A stretch of 64,000 nucleotides of DNA from Eonycteris spelaea (taxonomy: Eukaryota > Chordata > Mammalia > Chiroptera > Pteropodidae). The DNA is taken from NCBI GenBank assembly GCA_003508835.1, contig PUFA01000310.1, forward strand, positions 1,054,001 to 1,118,000. The letters are read 5' to 3'. The translations under genes and the position numbers were made by a program. Below the pieces are notes generated by a model. It worked only from the letters and a program-made list of their open reading frames with translations. It searched no databases and had not been told where the DNA came from. Numbering within the stretch: position 1 is the first letter of the stretch; every line of letters begins with the position of its first letter. This document shows positions 22,196 to 33,425 of this stretch, piece by piece.

Positions 22196-24184
22196 CCCAT
22201 GATCAAACGTAACCCTTGAATGGTTTATCTAACCTTTCCTACTGATGTTTCCTGGTTATTGACACAAATGGTAAACACTTCACCTGTAGGTCAATGTTTG
22301 CTGTATATTTGCATATCCAGATTATGTATCTGCTCAGACTGTCAGTTTCCCAATAGTATGTATTGGTTTCACTGGTATCGATTGTCCCTGAAATCAAGCA
22401 CCATGTAACGTGAGAGATAGTTCTTATGGTTCCCTGGTGTTTCTGTACATCTTGTGAGCAGAAGCACTGAGTGCTTTCATTCTGGGCTCTTTTTAATGAT
22501 CTTTGTATAGCAAACCTCTTTGGAAGATAGAGATAGATTTTTCCTGCTGCAGCAGAAGGCAGGCTTATTTACGGTCCAGTATAAATAAAGACCGTGTTCA
22601 GTCCAGGACAAAGCACTGCAGCTTCCACCATTATTATAGATTCGAGTTCCCTGAGCTTCCGGGTTCTTTTGTGACTCAGCTCGCCGAGTGTGCAGGTAGC
22701 ACATACCTGTCCCACCCTGCAGGCAGCTGTCTCCTCCCGTTCCTTATTCTATAACGGCGCTCCTCACACAGCAGCTGGGGGTTCGATTTCTGGGTGCAAC
22801 TCTGTGAAGTCAATGAGGAGAGATGAGTGGGTTAGGTTCAGGGCCCCGTGGGTGGGGGAGGCAAGCTGGGCGGCATAACTAGTGGGACTTCCCCAGGGTT
22901 ATTGCATATCGCCCTTCATTTCCATGATTGTTATTCTAGGCTCAGTGCTGGGGAAAGGGAGAAAGCAGAACCGGAGAAGACACTGGCTATTGCATAGAAA
23001 AGAGGAAAGAGGAACACTGTTTCCGAGAGTCAAATCCTTCTCCCTCCACGAACGGAGACGTGAACTTAATCATAGATAAAGTGAAACTTCCTGACAGTAG
23101 GAAATTAAGATCCAGTAAAGAGCAGAATGGCAACTGATCGACTTATGGACGGCTGGAGGGAGATCTAGGACAGCCTGGCTGGGGCTGGGGCTGGGTGCGG
23201 GGCGCCCCAGGGAGGGAGAAGAGGCAAGAGGCTGTGCCATCTCCCAGCTGGCAAAATTAGTCCCAGCATTCATAAAAGCTTTTCCATGATACTTAGGAAA
23301 CAACTGTGTGCTACAAAAGGAAACACAGAGATAAGATTTTCTAGAGACCAGGTGGTAAGAAGTAGAAAAGTTTTTTTTCTTTTGGGAGTGAGGGAAGAGA
23401 TTCAGCCAAACTAGATACTGAATCTTTTACATCCATCCAGGCATGTTTTCATTCTTATTGGAATTTCAAGGGAATGAATGATGGCAGAGATTTTCTCCCT
23501 GCCCGTTCTCATCCTTCATTAGGACCAAATTGCCTGCAATGTCGTGGATTTTCTTCTGCCCCTTGCCAATGGCCCTCCTAGCAAGTAATGTCAAGGGACA
23601 ACAGCATAGAGATCAGGAGGTGCTTTTTCCTGTTGACTTGATTCTGTCTCTGACTACCTGGATCTCATTGATAATCCGGGTCTCATTTGAAGTTTCCTCT
23701 TACAGGATGTTCACCATTATCTGACCAGCCAGAGTCCCTGCCAAGGGCAAGGCAGGTGTTCCACTCTGACCCCTGGCTGAGGGAATAAGGACCTCACTTA
23801 ATAAAGCCTGTCCGGCCGGGCTCAGACAACCAGGCTCCCTCTCTTGGGAATGTAAACTAAGAGATGCTAAGAACTTTCGAGTTAGGTAACTCTACTGATC
23901 CAGGAACATAAATTATGTCTTTTTTTCCCAAAACTCTTCTGAGGCCCATAGAACTCTGCAAGATCCAGCCCACTGCCTCTGGATTCCCTTCACCCCTGCC
24001 CCTCTGTCTAACTGCCTGGTCTCCTGGCTCTTCCTCAGCCACACCAGGCACAGTCCCCCTCAGGCCCTCAGCACCTCGATTCTTTACCCCAGCCCTTTTA
24101 ACGTGAAGTTAGTTGGACGGGAAGAAGCTCCCAGCAGGAAGACTGACGTGGACACTCCCTCACACAGGCCGATGACAGACGGGC
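22196..24184. other. Unique noncoding stretch
   Basis: About 2 kb with no gene and no repeat recognised beyond short GGCTGG-type repetition near 23177-23196. Frames of up to about 83 codons are unremarkable. Confidence 0.55.
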
Positions 24185-24370
24185 CTGGGCTGAAATCTAG
24201 CTTTGCAAGTTTCCTTTTGTGTCACTTTGGACAAACTAATTAGCTTCCTGAGTCTCGGTTTCTTTATCTGTACAAAGAGTACAATCAATGTCATGGGACG
24301 CTTGTGATGGTCAAATCAAATAACAGACAAGATGGACCCTAGATTCTGCCACATGGTAGGTTCTGGAAAC
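24185..24370 (+). mobile_element. MIR SINE, sense
   Basis: 'ctgaaatctagctttgcaag', 'ttgtgtcactttggacaaac', 'gagtctcggtttctttatct' and 'gattctgccacatggtaggt' follow the full MIR order. Confidence 0.75.
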
Positions 24371-24419
24371 ACCAGTCCGCAGGCATTCCCCTTTTATGAA
24401 TCAATGTCGCCTTCGCCTG

Positions 24420-24645
24420 TGTTTTTAAGTAGCTTTTTAAAATTTAAAACAACACATGCACATCATTAAAACGTGAAAAATACCAAAGAATATAAAGAAG
24501 GAGGAAAAACAGTCACCTACAGCCCCGTCACCCAGGGGCAACCACTGTGAACCCTGGATACTTCTTTCTGTGCTGTTTTTAAGACTCCGAAACAGCTCTC
24601 ATTCCCTGCATGTTGATCCATGTTTAAGTTCAGCCATTGTGCTTC
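24420..24645 (-). mobile_element. L1ME-like LINE 3' UTR, antisense
   Basis: 'agctttttaaaatttaaaac' to 'accaaagaatataaagaagg' and 'ggggcaaccactgtgaaccc' are the reverse-complement landmarks of an L1ME 3' UTR. Confidence 0.6.
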
Positions 24646-26164
24646 CTGCAGCTCGAATCATTTAAATGTGAGTGTGAGGGTCTTTACGAGCATCTTCTAG
24701 AGAGGGTGAAAATGTGTGTTGGTGGTTTTCTATTGTTTTCAGCTCTGCAAGTTGGGAAAAGCAAAAGCTCCCTACTGAGAATCGTGTTTTACTTTTAAAA
24801 GAAATAAAAGATAGATCACTGTGCAGACACAGGCAACTCAGTCCCTGAGCCTCCCTTCGCATGCTCCCCCACTGGCAGCTTTCCCTTATTTCTTATCGCT
24901 GGAAAGTTCCCTGGCTGAAATTACCAACCCTGTTGCTTAGCAGTTCATCTGCTCCTGCCTGTTCCCCTCATGTCCCCAGGAACTCGGGGCCATGTGTTCC
25001 CTTGGCCCATATGGTGACAAGCATCTTCCTGCCCAACCTGCCACCAGCCCAGGCACCAGCCAGGGCCACCTGCTCAGTGTCTCCCTGACTTCCAGAGGCA
25101 AGAATTAAGAGTGGGGAGAGAATGGAGAGAGGTAAGGAAAAATGATTCCTCAGACAAGGGACTCCAAGGCCTATCATCCACCTCTTTCCCCAGGTGTTCC
25201 CGTGTCCTTTCTCCTACTTTTAATTGATCTCTGCTTGGAGGATGCTTCAGGGAGCAAAACAAACAAAAGTGGAGCTTGGAATAAAAAAGGATGTTGCCGC
25301 AGGGAGACTCTAAACTACCAATTTTCACATAGCTCGTTAGCCTCCACTGAGTAAGTGGGTGATGCTGAAGGTGTGGTGGGGGTGATCCTAGGGCAGAACC
25401 CCAAATCCTTATGCTGGTTAGCCAATTTCCAGTAGCACGTGGCTATATGAGTTACTGTCTAATGGCAATTGGGTGGATGATAGGAGGCCATCTTTCTGTA
25501 GTCAGGGAGGGAAAATACCTCCTTTGACCCAAGCAAAGATGCTTCTACTGGAATTGGAAAAGCTGGTCACTGGAGGAGTTGACTTAGTTTTCCAAAGGAG
25601 CACAGAGGGCCTTCTGGGAAGGATGGTAGACACTCCTGTCCCTGCTCCCTGAAATTCAAAGCCAGGGACACCTGTTAAAAATCGAGGAGAGAGCTTCCCA
25701 TCAAGGGCTGGTGGAAGGGAAGAGCGATGAAGGAAGAAAGGGCACAGGCTAATAAGAGCCCGGGGTGGCAGAGGAGGGCGGGTTTGTGTACAACACGTAA
25801 CTGCTGTCAGAAGCTCTCCAGACCCGGAGCCGGGCACGGCACGTGTGTGCCCAGGGAGCATGTGGGAGAGCATGTGGGTGGGAGAAGACACTGAAAAGGG
25901 ATTTCGGGCATGAGGTTCCTTGGATCATGCCCTTGGAGGGCTGCCATGGGAACATGGGACAGGGAGGCATCATGATGAAGGATCAACGGGCAGCCCTAGC
26001 TTTGGGAGGCCCAGTGCGTGAGCGCACCCTCCAGGGGCAGGGAGAAGTGGGGCCACCGTGAACTGCTCAGCAGGCAGCAGCCTCCGCACCTCGGTATGGG
26101 TGTCAAACGGACACTCCTTTGAGACAGTGGGGAGGGAGGAGCTCAGGAGAACACCTCAGAGTTT
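24646..26164. other. Unique noncoding stretch
   Basis: No gene or repeat recognised. GC-rich from about 25.5 to 26.1 kb. The 129-codon antisense frame at 25502-25891 has no domain-like content. Confidence 0.55.
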
Positions 26165-26540
26165 CTACTTATTTGGCTTTTGGCATTTTACAGGTTTTAA
26201 CTTAAATTCATATGTGTCACACTTATTGTAAGAGAAATAAATGTTAACTGTGGGAAATACACATCAAAAGAAGAAAACAGAAGTGGCCCGTACTCTCGTT
26301 GTCCAGGGACTGAAGGTTTAATGTTTTGGTATATTTTCTTTTGTCTGTTTTCTCTACAATGGGACTGTGTATAATATTTTCTAACCTGTCTTTTACACTT
26401 AAGAATGATGTCAACATCACCTTTCTATATCATTTAACATTTTCTGTATCTTTTAAAGTGGCTGCACCACACTCCACTGCATTGCATTGTTACGCCATGG
26501 TCCAATTAACAAAGCACCTATTGTTAGACCCTGAGATTGT
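26165..26540 (-). mobile_element. L1ME LINE 3' UTR and end of ORF2, antisense
   Basis: 'gtttaatgttttggtatatt', 'tttctaacctgtcttttaca', 'catcacctttctatatcatt' and 'ccaattaacaaagcacctat' then 'tgttagac' follow the L1ME/L1M 3' end in reverse complement, closely parallel to the copy at 15.8-16.4 kb. Confidence 0.75.
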
Positions 26541-27229
26541 TACACACCCGTTTAGAGCTTTAACGTAGGGTATGATTCTGGGGGAGGCTCTATAGTGGAG
26601 CCTGCACTCATACAGAAAGAAGACATGGCTCCTGCTCTTAGTTACAATTTAACCAAGGGTTTCCAGTCAATAGGTCAGACAGTGGCTATGGAAATGTGTA
26701 TCTCCCATTCACACACATAGAAGTCTACATACAATACAACAAAAGTAAATTCGAATATACACAAAGCTCCAAAGGAAGAGAACTTCCTGTTGTCAGTGAT
26801 GAGGCAGGATTTCACAGCCAAACTGTTGGGTGGGAGCTGAGACCATGATAGTCCGAAGGAGATTAAGACCCAGACATAGGCCTTAGGGGCTCAGAAGGGG
26901 ATTTTAACATCCATCCAAGGACAGAAATGAAGTCTTCATATCTAGGTGAGTCAAGAGACAGGGATACGTGCCTTCTGGAGTGCAGGTAGGAGCCTCTGAG
27001 AGGATTAGGACAACCCAGCAGATTTGTTTGGGGAAGTTTCAGGAAAGGTTGCTATTGTCCATTAGGCCTCAGGTGGAAGGGAGTCACGTACCAGAGACTG
27101 AAAACCTAAGCCTGCACTATTTGCTCAAATTCACACCACATATGTAATGCCTAGAAACTAACATAAATACTGGCCTAGAGCTGATAAAACAGTGGGGTGC
27201 TGGCAGAGGCAAACATAAAGTCCATTTAT
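26541..27229. other. Mostly unassigned; weak L2-like signal
   Basis: 'agacatggctcctgctctta' to 'gttacaatttaacc' (26622-26655) and 'gatgaggcaggatttcacag' (26799) faintly recall L2 antisense. The remainder is unassigned. No gene. Confidence 0.3.
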
Positions 27230-28460
27230 ATAGAGAGGACCCGAAATTCCCTACAGAAAAAAACTACTGAAAATCAGAAACATAACAGCCTACAGACTAT
27301 GAGGAAGGACATTAGAAGCAGCAGCAAACAGGGTAATTAACATTCTGAGCTCTATAGGAAACAGGACAATCTTATATAGACTAAATTTAAGTATATTTAA
27401 AATATTAAAAACACAAAAGGAGGAATAAAAAGAGCAGGACAGAACGATACAAAAACAGATTTGAAAAGCAGACAAATATTGCTTCTAGAAATAAAAACGA
27501 TCGTTACAATAAAAAAATCATTAGATATGTAAAGTAGTACCTGAGACACAGCTGAAGAAAAAACTGATTGACCAGGATGATGCTTTGAGACTATCATCCA
27601 GAATTTTAAATGGAAAATATAAAAGAGAGTTAACAGATATGTGATCAAAATACAGCTCATCAAACCCCAGAAAGAGAGAACAGAATATGTGAGAGAGGTA
27701 ATATTTGAAAAGACCTTGGCTGAGAATTTTCCAGAATTCAAGAAACATTTAAACGTTTACACTGAAGATTTCAGGTTCCATGAATAATAAATAAAAATGA
27801 ATGCATATCTAGATACTTTGTAGATACATTATAGAAAATAAAAAAATAAAGAGACAATCTTAAAAGCTTCCATAAATAAAAGTCAGATTACACGAAGGAA
27901 TGACGATTCAACCAAAAGTAGACTTATCACCAGCAAAAATAATGATAGGAAATGTCTTAAAATTACTGTAAGACCATAACTTGTACCTGAAAATTCAAAT
28001 CCTAGGTAAACCATCATTAAAAAATGAGGGGAAATGTGTTTTTAATGTAAACAAAGCCTCAAAGAATTTATTACTCCAGATCCTACTTGAAAAGCAACTA
28101 AAGGGTATAACTCAGGGAGATGACAACTGAACCAGATGAAAGGGGTAGAAAGCCAGAAGCAACAGTGAGAAAAATAACAACAGTGAAAGGATAAACTTTT
28201 TGGCAAATCTAAATAAGTAGTGACTGTAACTAAAAAAAAAAGTAGATTTGAAACAAGGTGAAAAAATGTTGGATAGCAATAAGTTGAATGGAAGATGGGA
28301 GTCGGGTGGGGTGCAGAAGCGACTTACTGTCCTGAAGGGGATGGAGATATTATTAGTTGGCTATAAACATTGTTAAACTTAAGATTTTTTGAAAATAGTT
28401 ATTTAGGGAAAAATTAAAAGAAGAGAAATACAATGCATAACTTTTAAAAGCGGTCGAGGC
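27230..28460 (+). mobile_element. L1 LINE ORF1 region, sense
   Basis: A-rich sequence following L1 ORF1. It has 'ggaaaatataaaagagagtt' (27611), 'gagaggtaatatttgaaaag' (27692), 'ggctgagaattttccagaat' (27718), 'acaatcttaaaagcttccat' (27854), 'gacttatcaccagcaaaaat' (27922) and a 'ccagatcctacttgaaaagc' block (28076). Stops and indels throughout; no functional RNA-binding ORF1 protein can be made. Confidence 0.7.
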
Positions 28461-29179
28461 TAAAAAGGAAATAAAGCAGAATCACTCTAATAGGAAGCAT
28501 GATATGAGGAAATATGGAAAAAATAACCATGGTAATTATCATCAGATAATTACTATTATTTGTTTATCTACTTACAAGCCAGTAAGTTAACCTGTTACCG
28601 TTTCATGGATGCTGTCAGAAGACATGAGGCCCCCGTCAGAGACGAAGGACTTGAATACTCACGCACAGCAACCGCCACGAGCATCTTGTGTGCGCTGGTT
28701 CCTCTTCGCCCCTCAGTCCCACGGGGGGTGACACAGAGGGGCCTCGATGGGTATCGCACATGAGGAGAGTTCGTGTTGCAGCTGAGGAGCCCTGTGCTTG
28801 GGGAAATCCCCCTCCTGGCAGGCAGTGTGCCTGTTCTATGTCCCTGTCACTTACACGTGAAAACAACGTCAGCAAGGGAGACATGACCTTATTCAGCAGG
28901 ATTTCTTGATGCAAACACAACCCTGAGGAATGACCCAGGTACCAAGCAGTCAGAACCTCACATTCGTGGCACACCCAGAAGGACGTGCAGAAGCATGAGC
29001 AATCCATCGAGGAGTTTCTCTCCAAACAATCATCAAACACAAAACAAGACACAGAAACGAATTAAAACACATCAACAATTGCAATAAAGAGAAATTGATG
29101 AACCGTGCCTTTTTTAGAGACAGAATTTCTAGGCTTGGGTCTAAATAATATATCATTTCTAAGAATCACCTAAAACATA
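28461..29179. other. Unclassified block, possibly an old LTR or other repeat
   Basis: Between 28.60 and 29.11 kb composition changes sharply from the A-rich L1 to GC-balanced sequence and then to an A-rich end ('aattaaaacacatcaacaat' near 29059). The style suggests an interspersed repeat, but I cannot place it in a family, and no TG...CA termini or paired copy are evident. A 138-codon antisense frame (28636-29052) here shows no recognisable protein. Confidence 0.35.
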
Positions 29180-29273
29180 GCTTGCTCTTTCCGCCTTAGT
29201 GTTTGGCCATATTCTATTTTGGCAGATGTCTGGCTGCCTTCATAGTATGTGTGAGTGAGTGAGTGAGTGAGTG

Positions 29274-29314
<41 letters not shown>

Positions 29315-29425
29315 TGGCGGTGGTGATGGTGATATGTTGGTAGGAGGGGCAGCTAATCTCCCTTTTTCCTTCTTCCCTCTTTTGTCAAATCCATTTGCAC
29401 CTCTATAAGACAGAGACAGGAAGTT
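29180..29425. repeat. Local direct duplication, copy A
   Basis: Shares an ordered series of blocks with 30195-30415: 'tctattttggcagatgtctgg' against 'tctactttggcaggtgtctgg' type sequence, a TG/GTGA microsatellite, 'gatggtgat', and the 15-nt exact block 'tttgtcaaatccatt' (29381 here, 30368 in copy B) followed by 'acctNNaNaagacaga'. Confidence 0.75.
29251..29312. repeat. (GTGA)n then (GT)n compound microsatellite
   Basis: GTGA units to about 29280, then about sixteen pure GT units to 29312. Lies inside duplication copy A. Confidence 0.95.
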
Positions 29426-30079
29426 TGGAAGTAGTGGAATGAAGGAAGGCATACTGTGAAAATACTAACCAAAACAAAACTGGTACTTTAAAATAAAGAG
29501 CAGATAATACGTATTTAAGGTAAAACAAAAACAAAAACAAAAACCCACTCTGCATTAATTCAGAAAGAAGTACTTCATTACCTTGTGACAAACAGAACAA
29601 TCTAGCTGAGAGGAAACATAAAAGCCAAATATCCACCTCAGGCAGCTTAAGATGGATGTCAAGTCAGACATTCAAAGGCAAATGCTGTAAATCCAGAGGA
29701 GGGAGACATGGATATGGTGGGAAGTGATCCAGAAACGGTTCTAGATAAAGAGCACAGTGTTGGACAGATGCCACACGAGGGTGGCCCACGAAGTATGTAA
29801 TAAATAAACCACTGCTTGTACGAGACATCGATATATGTGTCTTGGAACTTCATGAACAAAGGGAGGAGATAAATGTAGCATGGCCCCCAGGGACCGGGCA
29901 CCACGTTCTTGGCATTGGGTGGCGAAGGTCAGAAATCTCGTCTTTTCCTCTGCTCCCCCAGTCAGTAGCAGATCCCAACTCTATCCTGCCCCCTGTGATG
30001 CGATGGTCTTGGTGTGGGCCTGGGCGATAAGTTGTAGGTGGTCTGGAACAGCCAGAGTGCTCCTCCAGAAAAGCACTAA
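29426..30079. other. Unassigned noncoding spacer between duplication copies
   Basis: Contains a (CAAAAA)n run at about 29524-29545. No gene; small overlapping frames at 29.84-30.1 kb are shadows on both strands. Confidence 0.5.
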
Positions 30080-30180
30080 CAGTGGGGCAGAAAGACACTG
30101 ACGTCCAGAGAAGTGAAGTGGCTCCCCTAAGCTCACGAGCGTGTGACGAATCCCAGTCTCCTTACTCTTTGCAGACACAT
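30080..30180 (-). mobile_element. MIR SINE, antisense
   Basis: 'gtccagagaagtgaagtggc', 'cctaagctcacgagcgtgtg' and 'gacgaatcccagtctcctta' follow MIR in reverse complement. Sits immediately before duplication copy B and is absent from copy A. Confidence 0.6.
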
Positions 30181-30194
30181 GGTGGGAAAGCTTT

Positions 30195-30415
30195 GCCCAG
30201 TCTGCCCTCTTGGTCTCAGTGCATTGGCCACGGTCTACTTTGGCAGGTGTCTGGTGCGTGTGAGTGAGCGAGTGTGAGTGAGTGTGTGTGTGGGGGGGGG
30301 GATGGTGATGTGGCAGGAGGAGGGAGGGTGCAGTTATTTTTCCCCCCCTTTCCCTCCCTCCTCATCCTTTGTCAAATCCATTCACACCTTCACAAGACAG
30401 ATGGGAAAAGAAACT
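30195..30415. repeat. Local direct duplication, copy B
   Basis: Second copy of the segment at 29180-29425, about 1 kb downstream and in the same orientation. The microsatellite part is shorter and ends in a G-run (30292-30301). Confidence 0.75.
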
Positions 30416-32073
30416 TTGGGTGTGTGCGAAGGGGCGGGCTTTAAAACCTGGTTCCTTGGACAGGGACCAGGGTTACTGGGGCCCATGTGACGGTGACTGA
30501 CGGGGAGGCTCTAGAGCATCTGTCTGGGGACATTGTGGACAGGTGTCCTGAGAATAAACCCCCAAGGGACTGAGGCCGGCTTCATACCATCTTGTGAGCC
30601 TAAACCCTTCTCGCTCACCAAAGCCATGTGCTAACAAGCTGTGGGCAGAGCACTAGAGAAAGACACATTCAAAACAACAGCAACAGAAAATGGCAAGCCA
30701 CTCCATGGGGGCTGCAGACCCCTCCCTGCATCTCATTAGCACCTGGAAGAGGAGAGGGGCTGGCAGGCGCTGCCTCCTCCCACGTGTTCTGTAAGCCAGG
30801 GCCGGCCCGCAGAGGCGGGCGGTACCCAGCTCACAGCTTATGTAAGGCCTCTCAGATGCTGTGCTTGTTTAATCGGTCCCGTGTGTGTGAATTTTTATTC
30901 AAAGTCTCAGATTCCTAAACTTCTTCATGTAGGACACGTCTTTCAGTCCCGTTATGTCCCAAACCAGCCAGTGCTCAAAGATCTCTTCAAACCTCGGGTT
31001 TTTAAGATGATTGCCATGAAGAAAGGGGTGTCACCGCGGTCTTGTCATCAGCTGAGCCCAGAGCTTGGACTTGTCATCCTTGGCCACTGCTAACTGGAAG
31101 TCAGGGTGCTCTTCGCGGACACCCCGCCTCGCCACACGGTTAGGATGCCACTCACCTTTAAGAGGACAAGCTACATTGTCCACGTTGGAAATTAGACCAA
31201 AAAAAAAAAATCCTCGTTAGTTTTCCCATTTTTTTCACCTGTTTTCTCTCCCCTTTGTGCATGTATTCCCAAGTTCCCAGGTTTCTGAGAAAGCTTGTCT
31301 TGGCCTGGAAGTTGGGAGCGAGATGTGCTGAAGCTGTGGTCCCCACCATCCTCTCAGCCGCTTTTGGTGACAGCGGTAGCCCCACCCAGCCCCCAGGGTC
31401 GGGGGCACGGTGCCCTCTCACGGGCTCTCAGGTGTCCCCTTTCAGCCAGCTCGATGTCAGCAGGAACGAATACACGTGGTCACACTGCATTTGAGTCAAA
31501 TTACTTCCCATATGTTTCTCTCTCCATTAAATCGGGATGGGGTGATGGAGGGACTTTCACAGACAGGGATGCACACACGCAGGGAAGATCTAGAAATGAC
31601 TTCTCCTGGTGACTCGTTCTTTTCCCCCCAGCCAAACCAAGTGGCATGGCCAGCATGTGTGGCTGTATTCCGAGGCCCTGCCCATCTGGGATGCAGGCTG
31701 AGCTGGGGACCAGACCTCTTGGTGTGGCAAATAGTTCGGTTTCATAGCAATGTTTTTAACTTAGGCTCCCAGGAATGGTGATGAACTCACATGCAATTGT
31801 TGTCAAACCAAAAAGTGCTTTGTTACCTTTGTTTACGCATGGTAACAAATTAACAAGTTAATTGAGCTGGGAGTGGTGAGCAGGCCATGGAGAGGTTGCA
31901 GCTCGGGGTTCGAGACCCTCTCCAGGCCCTCTCCAGGCTGGCTGCAGAGGTCATTGAACACCCACTGTCTGCTCAACACATAGGAAGGCATTCAGGCGGT
32001 TGGGCTTCCAGAACAAGAATCCACAGGACATCTTCCCCACACCAGGGCTGTAGGGCTCCACCTGCCTGGATCC
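30416..32073. other. Unique, mostly GC-moderate noncoding stretch
   Basis: No repeat family or gene recognised over about 1.65 kb. An A-run lies at 31198-31210. At 31.76-31.87 kb the sequence becomes AT-rich with homeodomain-like words (see separate entry). Confidence 0.5.
31765..31870. promoter_or_regulatory. Candidate conserved noncoding block
   Basis: Repeated GTTACC/GGTAAC words ('tgttacctttgtttac', 'catggtaacaaattaacaag') with 'gttaattgagc' suggest clustered SOX/forkhead and homeodomain-type sites in unique DNA. Inference from motif density only. Confidence 0.25.
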
Positions 32074-32105
32074 GGGGTGGGGCGGGGTGGGGGGGGAGGA
32101 GGAGA
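32074..32105 (+). other. Predicted G-quadruplex tract
   Basis: Four runs of at least four G separated by single bases (GGGG-T-GGGG-C-GGGG-T-G8), then GA-rich sequence. The single-nucleotide loops fit the most stable class of G4 motifs. Structure formation in vivo is inference. Confidence 0.8.
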
Positions 32106-32744
32106 GGCAAAAAGCTGACTGCTTCCCGAACCATAGCACGGCTCTGCTGGGAGCAAGGTGATTGTGCCCGCTCCTGGCCCATTGTGACACGGTGCAAGCC
32201 ATCTATCTCCCAGAAGACGCTAAGGCAAATCTGATAAAACCAAACAGAAATTGCTTCCCCATCGGTCTCTTGAGTACACTAACATGCTCAGGAGTACGGG
32301 GTCAGGTTGCCTTTGGGTGGGTCTCCAGAAAGCTCAGTTTGGATTGGGGGGCAGGCGTGGCAAAAATCGCCAAGTTTTAGTGTTTCTCCTGAGCATCCTA
32401 GACAGAAGAGACTGTACCACCACATCCTCCCCACCCCCTCTGCCGGCTGCTTCATCTCCTGGTGCTTTACCTTCTTATTTCCGATCTCCCATACAGAACT
32501 GGGGGTGGAGGGTGGAGTAAAGGCTTCTGTTACGTGGATGCCCAGGACTCATCAGTCAGAACGGCCCCCTTGAAGACACCTCTCCTGCTGGCTGAGCTTT
32601 CTGTCGCCCTCCATCATTTCACCCTAGGCTTTCCTTCTCCCCTTTCTGGTCCTTTGCACCAAACGAAGTAATATAAGGCCAATTCAGATAGATTCTCCCT
32701 TGTTTCTATTAGGGGATCAGTTCCATAATGTCAGGGTAAGAATT
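32106..32744. other. Unassigned noncoding stretch
   Basis: No gene or repeat recognised. Confidence 0.5.
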
Positions 32745-32960
32745 CGTGCTCTGGAGTCTGAAGACAAGGATTCGAATCATGGTTCTGGGACCCACTAGGT
32801 GGCTTTGAGAGGTCACTTCACTTCTCTAAGGCCCGATTTCCCTTGGTCGTAAAATGGGGAAATAGTAGAACCTGCCTCTCAGGGTTTTGTGAGATAAACT
32901 GAAATCATGTGAGTTGTCATTGTCTGCCACATGTGGCACATGCATGAGCCAGGCACGATG
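32745..32960 (+). mobile_element. MIR SINE, sense, near full length
   Basis: 'gtgctctggagtctgaagac', 'aaggattcgaatcatggttc', 'gtcgtaaaatggggaaatag' and 'gcctctcagggttttgtgag' follow MIR throughout. One of the best-preserved copies in the window. Confidence 0.8.
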
Positions 32961-33194
32961 CTGCTCAGACTTGAGTTTGCTCCAGTGTGGCACGGGCAGG
33001 CCCGGTGACAAATGGAGGGAAGAGGAATAAGCCAGCCTTGTGTGCCATTGAAGGAACACCCAGCTCCTCTGTCCCTTTCCTCTGCCTCCTGCCGAGCAAA
33101 TGGTTAATACCATTTGCATCAGCCAGGGGACAGATGTCTTCATAAGGAAAAGCCAGATCTCCCGGTAGCCAGGGACCAGGCCACGCTGGGAGGC
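32961..33194. other. Unassigned noncoding stretch
   Basis: No feature recognised. Confidence 0.5.
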
Positions 33195-33425
33195 ACAATT
33201 GAATTTTTCCTTTCCATCTGACAGTTCAGGACTGGATGTTACTTTCCAAATGAAAGCAGTTCTGGAAGGTCGTTGGGAACAGTGAATTGTGATTATGCTG
33301 GCTCATTTTTAATTCTGTCTCATTACAGCTGCTGTTAAGGCTGCATTATAATAATTGCTTTAGTTCTGCTTTGGTATTTTTGGGCTCCTTTAATGTAGCT
33401 GTAATCTATGTGTATATTAAAGGAA
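33195..33425. promoter_or_regulatory. Candidate conserved noncoding element
   Basis: AT-rich unique sequence with dense developmental-type words: 'tttttaattctgtctcatta', CAGCTGCTG, 'gcattataataattgcttta' and 'tttaatgtagctgtaatc'. It abuts a short GC/CpG-rich segment (33425-33560). No repeat family fits. Enhancer activity is inference. Confidence 0.3.

Noticed and set aside
22770..22800. tRNA-like GGTTCGATTTC word
   Set aside because: Resembles a B box, but there is no A box at the right spacing and no cloverleaf could be drawn.
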